Origin: Chitinophagaceae bacterium UBA1946
GTDB lineage: Bacteria > Bacteroidota > Bacteroidia > Chitinophagales > Chitinophagaceae
NCBI GenBank assembly: GCA_002336815.1
Contig: DDEU01000005.1
Location: forward strand, 62,405-126,404
Reading direction: 5' to 3'
Length of the DNA: 64,000 nt
Shown here: positions 1 through 9,035 of the stretch, one piece after another
Layout of the letters: every line of letters begins with the position of its first letter
Numbering within the stretch: the first letter of the stretch is position 1
Notes under the pieces: generated by a model
What the model saw: the letters and a program-made list of their open reading frames with translations, nothing else
What the model was told of the DNA's origin: nothing
Database searches by the model: none
Position numbers and translations under genes: made by a program

Positions 1-664
1 TAAGTATTGTGAGCGCCGCGGCTGGAAGACGAGCATCCTCAGCGAAAGCGAAGGCACCGTGGGCGGCTATAAAGAAGTGCAGGTAGAAGTAGTGGGTGAT
101 GATGTGTACGGCACGTTGAAATTTGAAAGTGGCGTACACCGGGTGCAGCGTGTGCCGGATACCGAGGCCAGCGGAAGGGTGCATACCAGCGCTGCCACCG
201 TAGCAGTAATGCCCGAAGCGGAAGAAGTGGATTTTGAATTGAAAGAGAGTGATGTAAAAATGGAAACCGCCCGAAGCGGCGGCGCAGGCGGACAGAATGT
301 GAACAAGGTAGAAACAAAGGTTTTTCTTACGCACAAGCCCACGGGCCTGGTGGTGGTATGCCAAACGGAACGCAGCCAGTTGGGCAATAAGCTGAAAGCA
401 ATGGAAATGCTGCGTACCAAATTGTATGATGAAGAAGTAAGAAAAGCGGAAGAAGAAATTTCTAAGAGAAGAAAAAGTTTGGTGAGTACCGGCGACCGCA
501 GCGCCAAAATAAGAACCTACAATTATCCCCAGGGCCGTGTAACCGACCACCGCATTGGCCTTACTGTATATAACCTTGATGAAGTATTGAATGGCGGTGT
601 GCAGGAATTTATTGAAGCCCTGCAGTTTGCTGAAAATGCAGAAAAACTGGCCACTCAAAATTAA
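1..664 (+). CDS. prfA: Peptide chain release factor 1, 5' end cut off
   Basis: Release factor 1 recognises UAA and UAG stop codons on the ribosome and triggers peptidyl-tRNA hydrolysis. The frame is already open at base 2, so the gene enters from outside the window; 220 residues are visible and roughly the first 135-140 (domain 1) are missing compared with the usual ~357. The stop-codon recognition motif PxT appears as PDT (bases 155-163), which separates RF1 from RF2 (SPF). The catalytic GGQ loop is at 287-295 within SGGAGGQNVNKVET, and the RTYNYPQGRVTDHR block typical of RF1 follows. The stop is TAA at 662-664. No defect is visible. Confidence 0.97.
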   Translation, partial: KYCERRGWKTSILSESEGTVGGYKEVQVEVVGDDVYGTLKFESGVHRVQRVPDTEASGRVHTSAATVAVMPEAEEVDFELKESDVKMETARSGGAGGQNVNKVETKVFLTHKPTGLVVVCQTERSQLGNKLKAMEMLRTKLYDEEVRKAEEEISKRRKSLVSTGDRSAKIRTYNYPQGRVTDHRIGLTVYNLDEVLNGGVQEFIEALQFAENAEKLATQN

Positions 665-699
665 CATGCAACCATTTACTGTTTAATGATATCTATTGC

Positions 700-730
700 T
701 TTGAGTTGTAAAAAGAACTCATTACATTTA
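700..730 (+). promoter_or_regulatory. Candidate Bacteroidota-type promoter for the gene at 748
   Basis: TTTG at 700-703 is followed by exactly 19 bases and TACATTTA at 723-730, one mismatch from the TAnnTTTG minus-7 box of Bacteroidota. The predicted start lies only about 10 bases before the ATG at 748. The match is by eye; no transcript data exist here. Confidence 0.4.
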
Positions 731-747
731 TATCTAAACAGTAAACC

Positions 748-1359
748 ATGCTTGAAAATTTATTTAACCTGATCAAAGAACAGGGTGCGACTTCAGTAAT
801 TGAAAACCCGGCTGTACCCAATGAACAGAACGAGGCAGTGCTGGCTTCTGCCACGCATTCAGTAGCAGAAGAATTACAGGGAACATTGGCCGGCGGCGGA
901 TTGCAGAACGTATTGTCGTTATTTGGCGGCGGTGGCAACAACTCCGGCGGAGGGCTGCTTAACAACCCCATCGTGAGTAATATCATCAGCAATTTTACCC
1001 AGAAACTCACTAATAATCATGGCATTGCCAGCGACCAGGCGAGTGGCATTGCAGGCAACCTTATCCCAAATGTGATCAGCAACCTCATCAGCAAAACAAA
1101 CAATCCCAACGACAGCAGTTTTGATATCAACAGCATTATCGGTTCGCTTACCGGTGGCGGCAATGCAGGCGGCGGTGCCGGTGGTTTTGATGTCGGCGGC
1201 ATATTGAGCAAGTTCACCGGTGGTGGCGGGCTGGATACTGACGGAGACGGGCAGGTTGAGCTGAGTGATATCGTAAGTAAGGTAACCGGCGGAGCCCAGC
1301 AGGCGCAGGCGGGCGGCGGCGGTGGCCTCATGGACATGATAAAAGGCTTTATGAAGTGA
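748..1359 (+). CDS. Glycine-rich hypothetical protein with a calcium-binding-type loop
   Basis: A 203-residue protein of unknown function. It has no signal peptide or membrane segment. The N-terminal ~45 residues and the stretch at about 73-117 are amphipathic helical and separated by glycine runs (GGGG near 59-69, 137-146, 158-161 and 189-193). Residues 163-174 (DTDGDGQVELSD) fit the DxDxDGxxxxxD loop found in dockerins and EF-hand-like proteins, with Asp163, 165, 167 and 174 as candidate ligands. The general look resembles DUF937-type bacterial proteins, but this is a resemblance by eye only. It stands alone between prfA and a convergent response regulator and has its own promoter candidate. 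Confidence 0.75.
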   Translation: MLENLFNLIKEQGATSVIENPAVPNEQNEAVLASATHSVAEELQGTLAGGGLQNVLSLFGGGGNNSGGGLLNNPIVSNIISNFTQKLTNNHGIASDQASGIAGNLIPNVISNLISKTNNPNDSSFDINSIIGSLTGGGNAGGGAGGFDVGGILSKFTGGGGLDTDGDGQVELSDIVSKVTGGAQQAQAGGGGGLMDMIKGFMK

Positions 1360-1732
1360 TGAAGATGGGCGTTTTTAAATTATTGTTAAAGGGCCCTGTA
1401 TTTATCCATTGCGATGGTATTGGATTAAACTATTCCTCTACCTTTACATCAGAGAAATGAATGAGGGATCTCAGAAAAAGTTTGGCCCATTCAAAATAAA
1501 CAGTTTTTAATATCGTTATATAAATGTACCTGCGGTTTTAGAGGCGTTATGAAAGATTTAACAGGGAAGAAAAACCACTGGCATTTGATTTGCATTAATA
1601 AGAATAATAACAACAATTACAATTAAGATTTTCTCATAAGCAGTTAGTTTTGGTAAACGGCCCCGGTATCTACCGGGGCTTCTCTTTTATACCAGCTTTA
1701 GTAATAGTGGGATGCAGCGACTGCCCGTTGTA
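1360..1732. other. Gene-free stretch with a terminator and a possible short transcript
   Basis: 373 bases between converging genes hold no convincing reading frame; the longest forward frame near 1650 overlaps the response regulator antisense and has no protein character. An ATTGG at 1419-1423 and TACCTTTAC at 1439-1447 are spaced like a weak Bacteroidota promoter, and a strong hairpin with a T-rich tail lies at 1660-1689. A transcript of about 235 nt between the two is possible but unproven. Confidence 0.4.
1660..1689 (+). terminator. Rho-independent-type terminator
   Basis: A perfect inverted repeat, GCCCCGGTA at 1660-1668 and TACCGGGGC at 1671-1679, is followed on the plus strand by TTCTCTTTTA. 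The tail is T-rich only in the plus direction, so it should end transcripts from the 748 gene or from a small RNA starting after about 1450, not those of the convergent response regulator. Confidence 0.65.
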
Positions 1733-2419
1733 TCAGGCATTTAGGCGGAAACCGATGCCATGGATGGTTTCTAGGATAATAGCCGGGTCGGCTTTAAAAT
1801 GTTTACGCAGGCGGGTAATAAAAACGTCCATACTTCTCCCCAAAAAATAATCATCTTTTCCCCAAACGTTCAATAATATCTCTTCCCGTTTCAATACTTT
1901 ATTGGCATGATCGCAAAAAAATCGCAGCAGGTCGGCCTCTCTTTGTGTGAGTGAAAATTCTTCCGTTCCATTGTACAATCTCAGGTTGTTGTAAGAAAAA
2001 CCCAGTTTGCCCAGCTTGTATTCTTTTACTTCTTCGGAGTGCATTTTTTTGGTCCTTCTTAAAAAAACATCCATCCGCATCAGCAGCTCTTTCATGCTGA
2101 ATGGTTTGGTAATATAATCGTCAGCGCCTGTTTTAAATCCTTCCAGTTTATCTGCCTCCAGCGATTTGGCCGTGATGAACAGTATGGGAACGATATCACT
2201 TTTCTGCCGGATCTTTTTGGCAAGGGTAAAACCATCTTTTACGGGCATCATCACATCCAGCAGGCAGATATCGATGCCGCCTTTTAAAAACTGTTGCAGG
2301 GCTGCTTCGCCATCGGCACTCCAGGTAACTTCGTAGCCTTCTTCCTCCAGGTTATCCTTAATAACAAATGCCAGCGATGTATCGTCTTCGGCCAGTAATA
2401 CTTTTGCTTTGCTTTGCAT
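1733..2419 (-). CDS. OmpR-family response regulator (RprY-like)
   Basis: A 228-residue DNA-binding response regulator. The receiver domain (about 5-120) has the acidic pair Asp12-Asp13, phospho-acceptor Asp55 in LLDVMMP, Thr83 and Lys105 in TKPF. A winged-helix output domain fills about 130-228 and ends in HGIGFRLNA, typical of OmpR/PhoB proteins. The start lies 8 bases after the stop of the histidine kinase gene, so the two form one minus-strand operon. By pairing and sequence style it resembles RprY of Bacteroides; its regulon is unknown. Confidence 0.93.
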   Translation of the reverse strand: MQSKAKVLLAEDDTSLAFVIKDNLEEEGYEVTWSADGEAALQQFLKGGIDICLLDVMMPVKDGFTLAKKIRQKSDIVPILFITAKSLEADKLEGFKTGADDYITKPFSMKELLMRMDVFLRRTKKMHSEEVKEYKLGKLGFSYNNLRLYNGTEEFSLTQREADLLRFFCDHANKVLKREEILLNVWGKDDYFLGRSMDVFITRLRKHFKADPAIILETIHGIGFRLNA

Positions 2420-2427
2420 GATGGTGT

Positions 2428-3735
2428 TTATTTTTTTGGTAGTTGAATTTTAAATTCGGTGCCAATACCCATAACACTGTGAATGCTGATCTTTCCATTG
2501 TGTGCATCGATCACTTTTTTTACAAAATTTAAACCGAGCCCAAAGCCGTTTACATTATGTACGTTGCCCGTGGGCACCCGGTAAAACTTTTTGAATAAAA
2601 AGCGGATATTTTTTTCTTCAATGCCGATCCCGTTGTCTTTTACCAGGATGCTGTAAAAATCAGCATCGCCGTTCCTGAGTTCAATGATGATATGAGGCTG
2701 GTTGCTGCAGTATTTAATCGCATTTTCTACCAGGTTAATGATCACCAGTTGTAATTGCGACCTGTCTGCATAGATCACCGGTTCATTTTCATCCGGCACA
2801 AAATCAACTCTTGCAGCACGGCTGCTGATAAATGGTTCAATTTGCCCCAGTGCATTTTCAATCAGTTCATTTAACTGGCAAGGCTCCTTCCTGATCAGTA
2901 AGCGGTCGCTTTCCACCGTAGCGGTTTTAAGCAGCCGTTCTACCTGGTGCTGCAGGTGTTCTGTTTGTTCTTTTATTACATTGCCGTATTTCAGCAACCG
3001 TTCCGGTTTATTTTCGATACCGGGCTGAATCAGTACATCGCTGGCGATCTTCATGACTGCCAGTGGTGTTTTAAATTCATGCGTAAAGTTATTTACGAAA
3101 TCCTTCTGCAGTTCGTTTAAGAATTTTTGCCGGTACAGGTACAGCATACTGATGGAAAGCCCGATCAATACCAGCAGCAACAATACTGCCGTAACTATCC
3201 AAAACAGCATTTCCTGTATGATGTACTTGCTGCGGTGAGGAAAATGCAGCAGGAGGTAATCATACTCTTTGTGAAAAACAGGCAGGCTGGCATTGCTTAC
3301 CTGGGGGAAACGGGAGGCTGCGGCAGGCAGGTAATATTCGTACAGGAGGCTTTGCTTTTTTTTGCTGTAAATGGCTACATCGCAATCGGTCCAAACCTTA
3401 AATGCTTCAAACTGATCGTTGAGGTAATGCACCAGTGTATCCTGCTGCGGAAGCGAAGCCAGCCTCACAATATAGGTGTTGGGGTCAACGGCCTCTACCA
3501 CCTGCTTGATCTGCTTACTTTCATCTTCAATATCCATCTCGTTAAACAAGCCCCTCACACTGGCCAGTACATTGCTGTGAAACTGCTGCTGTTCTAAGTT
3601 ATACACCTGCTTCAACCAGTACAACTGGGCGATCAGAATAAAAGCAATGATCACACTGCATCCTACCATTATCCATCTTAAAGTTGCCGACCTCATCCGC
3701 ACAAAGTTCAGCCTATGGCGCCATATCTTTATCAT
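2428..3735 (-). CDS. Membrane sensor histidine kinase (RprX-like)
   Basis: A 435-residue sensor kinase, partner of the regulator that follows it. Two membrane segments (about 20-41 and 173-201) flank a ~130-residue periplasmic sensor region with no recognised fold. The dimerisation/H-box is NFTHEFKTP with His219 as predicted autophosphorylation site. The ATPase domain shows an N box with Asn338 (NLVENAI), DNGIGI at 367-372 and GFGLGL at 397-402. A second in-frame Met at residue 14 is an alternative start. The gene is divergent from the 1181-residue synthase-like gene with only 56 bases between, so the pair may share a control region. Confidence 0.93.
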   Translation of the reverse strand: MIKIWRHRLNFVRMRSATLRWIMVGCSVIIAFILIAQLYWLKQVYNLEQQQFHSNVLASVRGLFNEMDIEDESKQIKQVVEAVDPNTYIVRLASLPQQDTLVHYLNDQFEAFKVWTDCDVAIYSKKKQSLLYEYYLPAAASRFPQVSNASLPVFHKEYDYLLLHFPHRSKYIIQEMLFWIVTAVLLLLVLIGLSISMLYLYRQKFLNELQKDFVNNFTHEFKTPLAVMKIASDVLIQPGIENKPERLLKYGNVIKEQTEHLQHQVERLLKTATVESDRLLIRKEPCQLNELIENALGQIEPFISSRAARVDFVPDENEPVIYADRSQLQLVIINLVENAIKYCSNQPHIIIELRNGDADFYSILVKDNGIGIEEKNIRFLFKKFYRVPTGNVHNVNGFGLGLNFVKKVIDAHNGKISIHSVMGIGTEFKIQLPKK

Positions 3736-3791
3736 ATTGAGGTTAACCGCTTGTTAAGTAGGTTTATTTTAAGTAAACAATACCGCTATCA

Positions 3792-6700
3792 ATGCCTGCA
3801 ACCGAAAGTGTTGACTTAATTTTACGTACTATGAGCCACGGCACACAGATATTTCAAACCACCAGTCCTACCAGGTGGAAGCGTTTTAAATGGTCGTTCA
3901 GGATATTGCTGATGCTGCTCGTATTTTTTATCGTGGTACTCGTTGTAGCGGTGATCAGTGGCACAAGCCCCTCCATCCCCAACCTGAAAGAGAAAGCAAA
4001 AGTGTACCAGGAAAAACTGGACCCCTCCAACCCATTGACCTTTAAACAAAGCTTCAATAAAAAATACAAAGGGTTCAAAGATTTTTTGGATAAAAAAACG
4101 AAAGAAGATTCTATCAAGAATTCAAAACAGCCAGAAAAAAAATCGGCAGCCTTTTCCAATATCAGGGCGGCATTCTATACACCCTGGACAGGACAAACCT
4201 CATTACCCGACCTGGAAAAATACGGAGATAAATTAAATGTGATCTTCCCGGAATGGTTTTTTATTGATACCATTACCCATAAACTGCAAACCAGGATCGA
4301 TTCCGCCGGTCTTAAAATAATGCGGGGTAAAAAATTGAGGATCATGCCTATCCTCAACAACTTTAATTCTTCCCTTAAAGATTTCGACGGCCAGTTGCTG
4401 CACCATGTATTGGGTAATGCGGCAGAAAGAAGTTCATTCATTGCTCAAATTGCAGATACGCTTAGCTTTTATCACCTGGATGGTATAAATGTTGACTTTG
4501 AGCATCTGCAGGAAACCAGTAACACCCCACTTTCAGATTTTCAAAAAGAACTGTACCAAACGCTTCATGCCAGGGGCATGACAGTAACGATGGATGTGGC
4601 CGTAAAAAGCAATGAGTATGATTATGCCAGGCTGAGCAAATACAATGACTATATCATTTTGATGGCATATGATCAATACGAAGCAAGCTCCGGGCCTGGC
4701 CCCGTGAGTGCGCAAAAATGGATTGAAGAAGCATTGGACTGGACGGCAAAAAAAATCGATCCGGAAAAGATCATTTTAGGCATTGCCGGTTATGGGTACG
4801 ATTGGTACAAAACAACGGAAGGAAAAGACACCTGTGCAGGCATTAATTACAGTTATGCAATCAACAAGGCCAAGATAAAAAATGCGAAGATCGATTTTGA
4901 CAATGATACCTACAATCTTCATTTTACCTACATCGAAGAAACAAAAGGAGAGAACGGCAAACTGGTAGCGGTGAGTCACGAGGTTTGGTGTACCGATGCC
5001 GCCACCACTTTTAATGTACTGCGGTTTAGTGATGAATATTCAACAGCAGGTACCGCATTGTGGCGATTGGGTAGTGAAGATGCCAGGATGTGGGCTTTTT
5101 ACGACCGGGAATTAAGCAGTGAATCCCTGGCGGCAAAACCTTTTGATTTCAATTCCATTTCAACCATTCCAATTATACCGGATAACGTGGGTTACGACGG
5201 TGAAGGCGAAGTACTGAATATTGTGGCTTCCCCACAGGAAGGAAAGATCAACATTGAAGTAGACACATCTGAACTACTGATCGCTGAGCAGGATTACAGG
5301 CAACTTCCCTCAGGATATATCATACAGAAGTTTGCGGAAGACACGATAGAGCCGGGCCCCGGGCATAAACTTATCTTAACTTTTGATGACGGACCCGATG
5401 CAGACTGGACCCCCAGGATCCTCGACATACTCGAAAAAGAAAAGATTCCGGCTACCTTTTTTGTGGTAGGATTACAGGCAGAAAAAAATATTCCCATACT
5501 GCAACGGATCAATAAACTTGGTTTCGAGATCGGCAACCATACTTTTACTCACAGCAACGTGGCAAAAATGAGCAACCAGCGGGCAGCGCTGGAAATGAAA
5601 TTGACCCGGCTGCTGATCGAGAGTATCACCGGTCGCTCCACCATTCTGTTCCGGGCTCCTTACAATGCTGATTCCGAACCTCATACCTACGAAGAGTTGG
5701 AACCCATTGAACGAAGCCGTGCTGAGAATTATTTGACAATTGGAGAAAGCATTGATCCCAACGACTGGCAGGTAGGCGTTACTGCCGATTCTATTGTTGC
5801 AAGAACCATTTTCCAGGTAGAAACCCGTGGCGCCAGCATCATTCTTTTACATGATGCCGGTGGTGAAACCCGGCAGGCAACGATTGATGCACTGCCAAAA
5901 ATCATTGCTTATTTTAAAAGCCGGGGTTACAAATTCACTACAGTTGCCGACCTGATGGGTAAAACAAAAGATGATGTAATGCCACTGATACCTGCCTCAA
6001 AAGATGGTTGGCTTACCAATGTGAATTTCTTTTTTGCAGAAGCCTATTACTGGGGCAGTCATATTGTATTTGCCCTGTTCATTATCGGCATCGTGTTATC
6101 TGTTGGCCGCATGATCGTAATGGCTACCCTTGCTTCGCTCCAACGAAAAAAGGAATCTGCCGCAACAGCCGGAAGTATATTAGCTGCAGCACCCATAAAA
6201 CCAATGGTAAGCATTATTGTACCTGCCTATAATGAAGAAGTGAATGCTGTAAGAACGGTAAACAGCCTGCTCCAACAGGATTACGGTGCCCTGCAGGTGA
6301 TCTTTGTGGATGACGGCAGTAAGGACAAGACCTATGAAAACGTGTACCAGGCATTTAAAGACAATGCTGCTGTACAGGTGTACAGCAAACCCAACGGCGG
6401 AAAGGCCACTGCATTGAATTTTGGTATTGAAAAGGCCGAGAGCGAATTTGTGGTATGCATTGATGCTGACACCCAGTTAAAGACCAATGCGGTATCGGAA
6501 CTGATGAAGAAGTTCGATCTCAGCAATACTTCCAGGGGTGAAACACCCGGTGAACCGGAAATGCTGGTGGGCGCTGTGGCGGGCAATGTAAAAGTGGGCA
6601 ATGAGATCAATATGATCACCCGCTGGCAAAGCATCGAATACATTACATCCCAAAATTTTGACCGCCGGGCCTTCGACCTGCTCAATTGCATTACGGTAGT

Positions 6701-7337
6701 ACCCGGTGCCATCGGTGCTTTTAGAAAAGCCGCCATTATTGAAGCAGGTGGCTTTACCATGGATACGCTGGCTGAAGACTGCGACCTTACCATGCGGCTG
6801 CACCGCAATGGATACCTGGTCCGCAATTGCAACAATGCCATCTCCTATACCGAAGCACCCGAAACCATGCGGCAGTTCATGCGGCAGCGTTTCCGCTGGA
6901 GCTTTGGCGTAATTCAATGCTTTTGGAAACACCGGGATGCAGTATTCAATCCCCGGTACAAAAACTTTGGAATGGTGGCGCTGCCCAATATCCTCATCTT
7001 CCAGGTAATACTGCCGTTTTTGGCACCGCTCGCCGACCTGTTGCTGGTATTGAGCTTGATCGCTGCAGGCCTGGGTATTATTCCTGCAGATGCAGGCAAT
7101 ATCGTGCTGTACTACCTTATTTTTACCCTGGTAGACATGGCAGGCGCTGCACTGGCCTTTGCTTTTGAAAAAGAAGATTACCGAAAGCTGGTGTGGATGA
7201 TACCGCAGCGGCTGGTGTACCGGCAGTTGATGTACTATATCCTGATCAAATCCTTTAACAAAGCCATTAAAGGCGAATTGCAGGGATGGGGCGTATTAAA
7301 AAGGACGGGCAATGTTAAACAGCTGTCAACAACATAA
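3792..7337 (+). CDS. GH18-like / NodB deacetylase / GT2 fusion protein
   Basis: A 1181-residue membrane protein combining three enzyme types. After a cytoplasmic N-terminus and a membrane segment (about 33-55), a GH18-like domain covers roughly 115-450 with the motif DGINVDFE at 230-237 (Asp235, Glu237). A NodB polysaccharide deacetylase domain covers about 535-720, with FDDGP (Asp532-Asp533) and the metal pair His583/His587 in HTFTH. A second membrane segment near 745-770 leads to a cytoplasmic GT2 synthase domain with DDG (840-842), DAD (891-893), EDCDL and QRFRW (1032-1036), then C-terminal membrane helices. This layout would polymerise a GlcNAc-like chain and deacetylate and trim it outside, jobs split between PgaC and PgaB in E. 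coli. Met14 (base 3831) is an equally plausible start. The substrate is inferred. Confidence 0.9.
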   Translation: MPATESVDLILRTMSHGTQIFQTTSPTRWKRFKWSFRILLMLLVFFIVVLVVAVISGTSPSIPNLKEKAKVYQEKLDPSNPLTFKQSFNKKYKGFKDFLDKKTKEDSIKNSKQPEKKSAAFSNIRAAFYTPWTGQTSLPDLEKYGDKLNVIFPEWFFIDTITHKLQTRIDSAGLKIMRGKKLRIMPILNNFNSSLKDFDGQLLHHVLGNAAERSSFIAQIADTLSFYHLDGINVDFEHLQETSNTPLSDFQKELYQTLHARGMTVTMDVAVKSNEYDYARLSKYNDYIILMAYDQYEASSGPGPVSAQKWIEEALDWTAKKIDPEKIILGIAGYGYDWYKTTEGKDTCAGINYSYAINKAKIKNAKIDFDNDTYNLHFTYIEETKGENGKLVAVSHEVWCTDAATTFNVLRFSDEYSTAGTALWRLGSEDARMWAFYDRELSSESLAAKPFDFNSISTIPIIPDNVGYDGEGEVLNIVASPQEGKINIEVDTSELLIAEQDYRQLPSGYIIQKFAEDTIEPGPGHKLILTFDDGPDADWTPRILDILEKEKIPATFFVVGLQAEKNIPILQRINKLGFEIGNHTFTHSNVAKMSNQRAALEMKLTRLLIESITGRSTILFRAPYNADSEPHTYEELEPIERSRAENYLTIGESIDPNDWQVGVTADSIVARTIFQVETRGASIILLHDAGGETRQATIDALPKIIAYFKSRGYKFTTVADLMGKTKDDVMPLIPASKDGWLTNVNFFFAEAYYWGSHIVFALFIIGIVLSVGRMIVMATLASLQRKKESAATAGSILAAAPIKPMVSIIVPAYNEEVNAVRTVNSLLQQDYGALQVIFVDDGSKDKTYENVYQAFKDNAAVQVYSKPNGGKATALNFGIEKAESEFVVCIDADTQLKTNAVSELMKKFDLSNTSRGETPGEPEMLVGAVAGNVKVGNEINMITRWQSIEYITSQNFDRRAFDLLNCITVVPGAIGAFRKAAIIEAGGFTMDTLAEDCDLTMRLHRNGYLVRNCNNAISYTEAPETMRQFMRQRFRWSFGVIQCFWKHRDAVFNPRYKNFGMVALPNILIFQVILPFLAPLADLLLVLSLIAAGLGIIPADAGNIVLYYLIFTLVDMAGAALAFAFEKEDYRKLVWMIPQRLVYRQLMYYILIKSFNKAIKGELQGWGVLKRTGNVKQLSTT

Positions 7338-7365
7338 CAGCAGCAACACTATCATAAAAGAGTTT

Positions 7366-7373
7366 TACTTTTG
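7366..7373 (+). promoter_or_regulatory. Candidate minus-7 box upstream of tatC
   Basis: TACTTTTG is a full match to TAnnTTTG and sits about 40 bases before the TTG start of tatC. No TTG is found at the expected distance upstream, so this is half a promoter at best. Confidence 0.35.
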
Positions 7374-7411
7374 CCATCTTACAAAATGAATTTTTAAAAA
7401 CAACAATCGCA

Positions 7412-8296
7412 TTGGCAACAACAGCATCGGAAAGAAAATCATTTTTTAGCCGCCTGAGGGGCAATAAAACGGAAGAGCCGGCAGAAATGAGCTTCTTTGA
7501 TCACATCGAAGAACTGCGCTGGCATATTATCAGGAGCATTGTGGCCTGGCTGGTGGGTGCCGTTTCTATTTTTGTTTACATCGACTGGATCTATGACAAT
7601 GTGATTTTGGCTCCTGCCGACGAAAAATTTGTAACCTACAGCGCTCTTTGCCGCTTTGGCAACTGGCTTCATCTCGGCGACAGCTTTTGTATGCCGCCCG
7701 TTAAAATAAGTTTCCAGGTAACTGAGGTGAACGGAACCTTTACCTCTGCCATCAATATTGCCATTATCGGCGGGATCATTTTTGCTTTTCCTTACATTTT
7801 ATGGGAATTGTGGCGATTCATTAAACCTGCCTTAAGTGCCAAAGAACGTGGCTATGCAACCGGCAGCATCTTTTATGTTTCGTTATGTTTTTTTACGGGT
7901 GTGGCTTTCGGGTATTACCTGCTTGCGCCTTTTACTTTTAACTTCCTGGCCAGCTTTACCCTCGGCAAATCGGGTATGATACAATACCGGCCATCGATTA
8001 ACGACTATATCGACAGCCTTACCAACCTGTTGCTTGGTTGCGGACTGGCTTTCGAATTGCCGGTGCTTTCTTATGTGCTGGCAAGGATCGGTATCATTAC
8101 CGGGGACCTGTTGAAAAGATACTTCAAGTTTGCCTTTGTGGTCATTTTGATTGTAGCGGCCATCATTACCCCCTCGCCCGACTGGACAAGCCAGTTCCTG
8201 GTAGCCATTCCTTTATTGTTCTTATACTGGATCAGTATCTTATTGGCCAGCAGTGTAGACAGAAAGAGGGCCAAAGAAGAAAAAGAATGGAGTTAA
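7412..8296 (+). CDS. tatC: Twin-arginine translocase subunit TatC
   Basis: TatC is the inner-membrane receptor for folded proteins carrying twin-arginine signals. The family signature SFFDHIEELRWHI is present near residue 27 and six hydrophobic segments follow, with FITPSPDW-type residues (AIITPSPDW) before the last helix. The frame gives 294 residues from a TTG start at 7412; an ATG at 7487 gives 269 residues. The extra N-terminus (FFSRLRGNK) looks protein-like, so the TTG start is preferred but uncertain. No tatA or tatB lies nearby. Length and hydrophobicity are normal for the family. Confidence 0.94.
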   Translation: MATTASERKSFFSRLRGNKTEEPAEMSFFDHIEELRWHIIRSIVAWLVGAVSIFVYIDWIYDNVILAPADEKFVTYSALCRFGNWLHLGDSFCMPPVKISFQVTEVNGTFTSAINIAIIGGIIFAFPYILWELWRFIKPALSAKERGYATGSIFYVSLCFFTGVAFGYYLLAPFTFNFLASFTLGKSGMIQYRPSINDYIDSLTNLLLGCGLAFELPVLSYVLARIGIITGDLLKRYFKFAFVVILIVAAIITPSPDWTSQFLVAIPLLFLYWISILLASSVDRKRAKEEKEWS

Positions 8297-8422
8297 CCCG
8301 GCAGCGCAATGACCATACAGGGAGCTACGATACTGGTTTAGTATTAGTAGCGGCGGCCATTTACCATTTCGCCAGCATCCAAAATATCGCCACTATTCGT
8401 ACATTACAGTATTCAGAAACAG

Positions 8423-8430
8423 TAAATTTG
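8423..8430 (+). promoter_or_regulatory. Candidate minus-7 box upstream of the exosortase gene
   Basis: TAAATTTG matches TAnnTTTG exactly, 29 bases before the ATG at 8460. A convincing minus-33 element is not visible. It lies in the 163-base gap after tatC, which otherwise shows nothing recognisable. Confidence 0.35.
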
Positions 8431-8459
8431 TCCATTCACCAATAATTGCTTGTCATTCC

Positions 8460-9035
8460 ATGCTATCCGGTAAATTGAAATATGATAAATCACGGCCACT
8501 GTTCAATAAAAAAATCACCTATTTTTTTATCCGGTTATTTTTGTTGTTCAGCTTATGGTTTGTTTTTTATTCCATCCTGCTGAGGCCCGGCAGGGTAATT
8601 GACCGGCCGCTTACCAATTTTCTTACCGCCAGCGTAGTAAAGTGCATCAATACCATCTCCCCTTCTACCACGCCCATTTCGTGGATAGAGAACCCGGTAA
8701 GGCCCTGCGCCCATCTTACCAAGAACAACATAGCGGTGTTTGATATTTTTGATGTTTGCAATGGCATTGATCTTATTTTCATTTACCTGGGCGTACTCTT
8801 CCTGTTACCCAACCCACTTAAAAGAAAACTCATCTTCGGTGCTTGTGGCGTAGTGGCCATTGTGCTGTTGAATATCATCCGTATCAGCTCGTTGTATTAT
8901 ATCTATATTTATCAACGCAGCGCTTTCGATTTCAGTCACCATTATCTTTTTACGCTGTTGATGTATGTGCTGATATTTTATGCCTGGCTTTTATTCGTCA
9001 AAAAAAATAAGCTTCATGGGCAAAAAAGCAGCTAA
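8460..9035 (+). CDS. Exosortase family protein
   Basis: Exosortases are multi-pass inner-membrane transpeptidase-like enzymes that process proteins carrying a C-terminal sorting signal. This 191-residue protein has about six hydrophobic segments and the expected catalytic order: Cys100 in VCNGIDL, Arg141 in NIIRIS, and His160/His161 in DFSHHYLF. It is short, like the compact exosortases of Bacteroidota (XrtF/XrtX type), lacking the long N-terminal membrane region of EpsH-type enzymes. The next gene overlaps its end by 20 bases. It lies next to the polysaccharide locus, a common setting for exosortases. No cargo protein with a sorting tail is visible in the window. Confidence 0.82.
   Translation: MLSGKLKYDKSRPLFNKKITYFFIRLFLLFSLWFVFYSILLRPGRVIDRPLTNFLTASVVKCINTISPSTTPISWIENPVRPCAHLTKNNIAVFDIFDVCNGIDLIFIYLGVLFLLPNPLKRKLIFGACGVVAIVLLNIIRISSLYYIYIYQRSAFDFSHHYLFTLLMYVLIFYAWLLFVKKNKLHGQKSS

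Noticed and set aside
39..507. Two minus-strand frames opposite prfA
   Set aside because: They lie antisense to a certain gene, have low-complexity Ser/Leu/Arg-rich residues and no family traits.
1650..1850. Plus-strand 66-codon frame after the terminator
   Set aside because: It starts inside the terminator hairpin and runs antisense into the response regulator gene.
7366..8430. Full sigma-factor promoters before tatC and the exosortase
   Set aside because: Both have a good minus-7 box but no minus-33 element at 17-23 bases, so they are listed only as low-confidence boxes.
8038..8445. Plus-strand 135-codon frame overlapping the end of tatC
   Set aside because: Half of it is an alternative frame of tatC and the rest has no protein character or start context.
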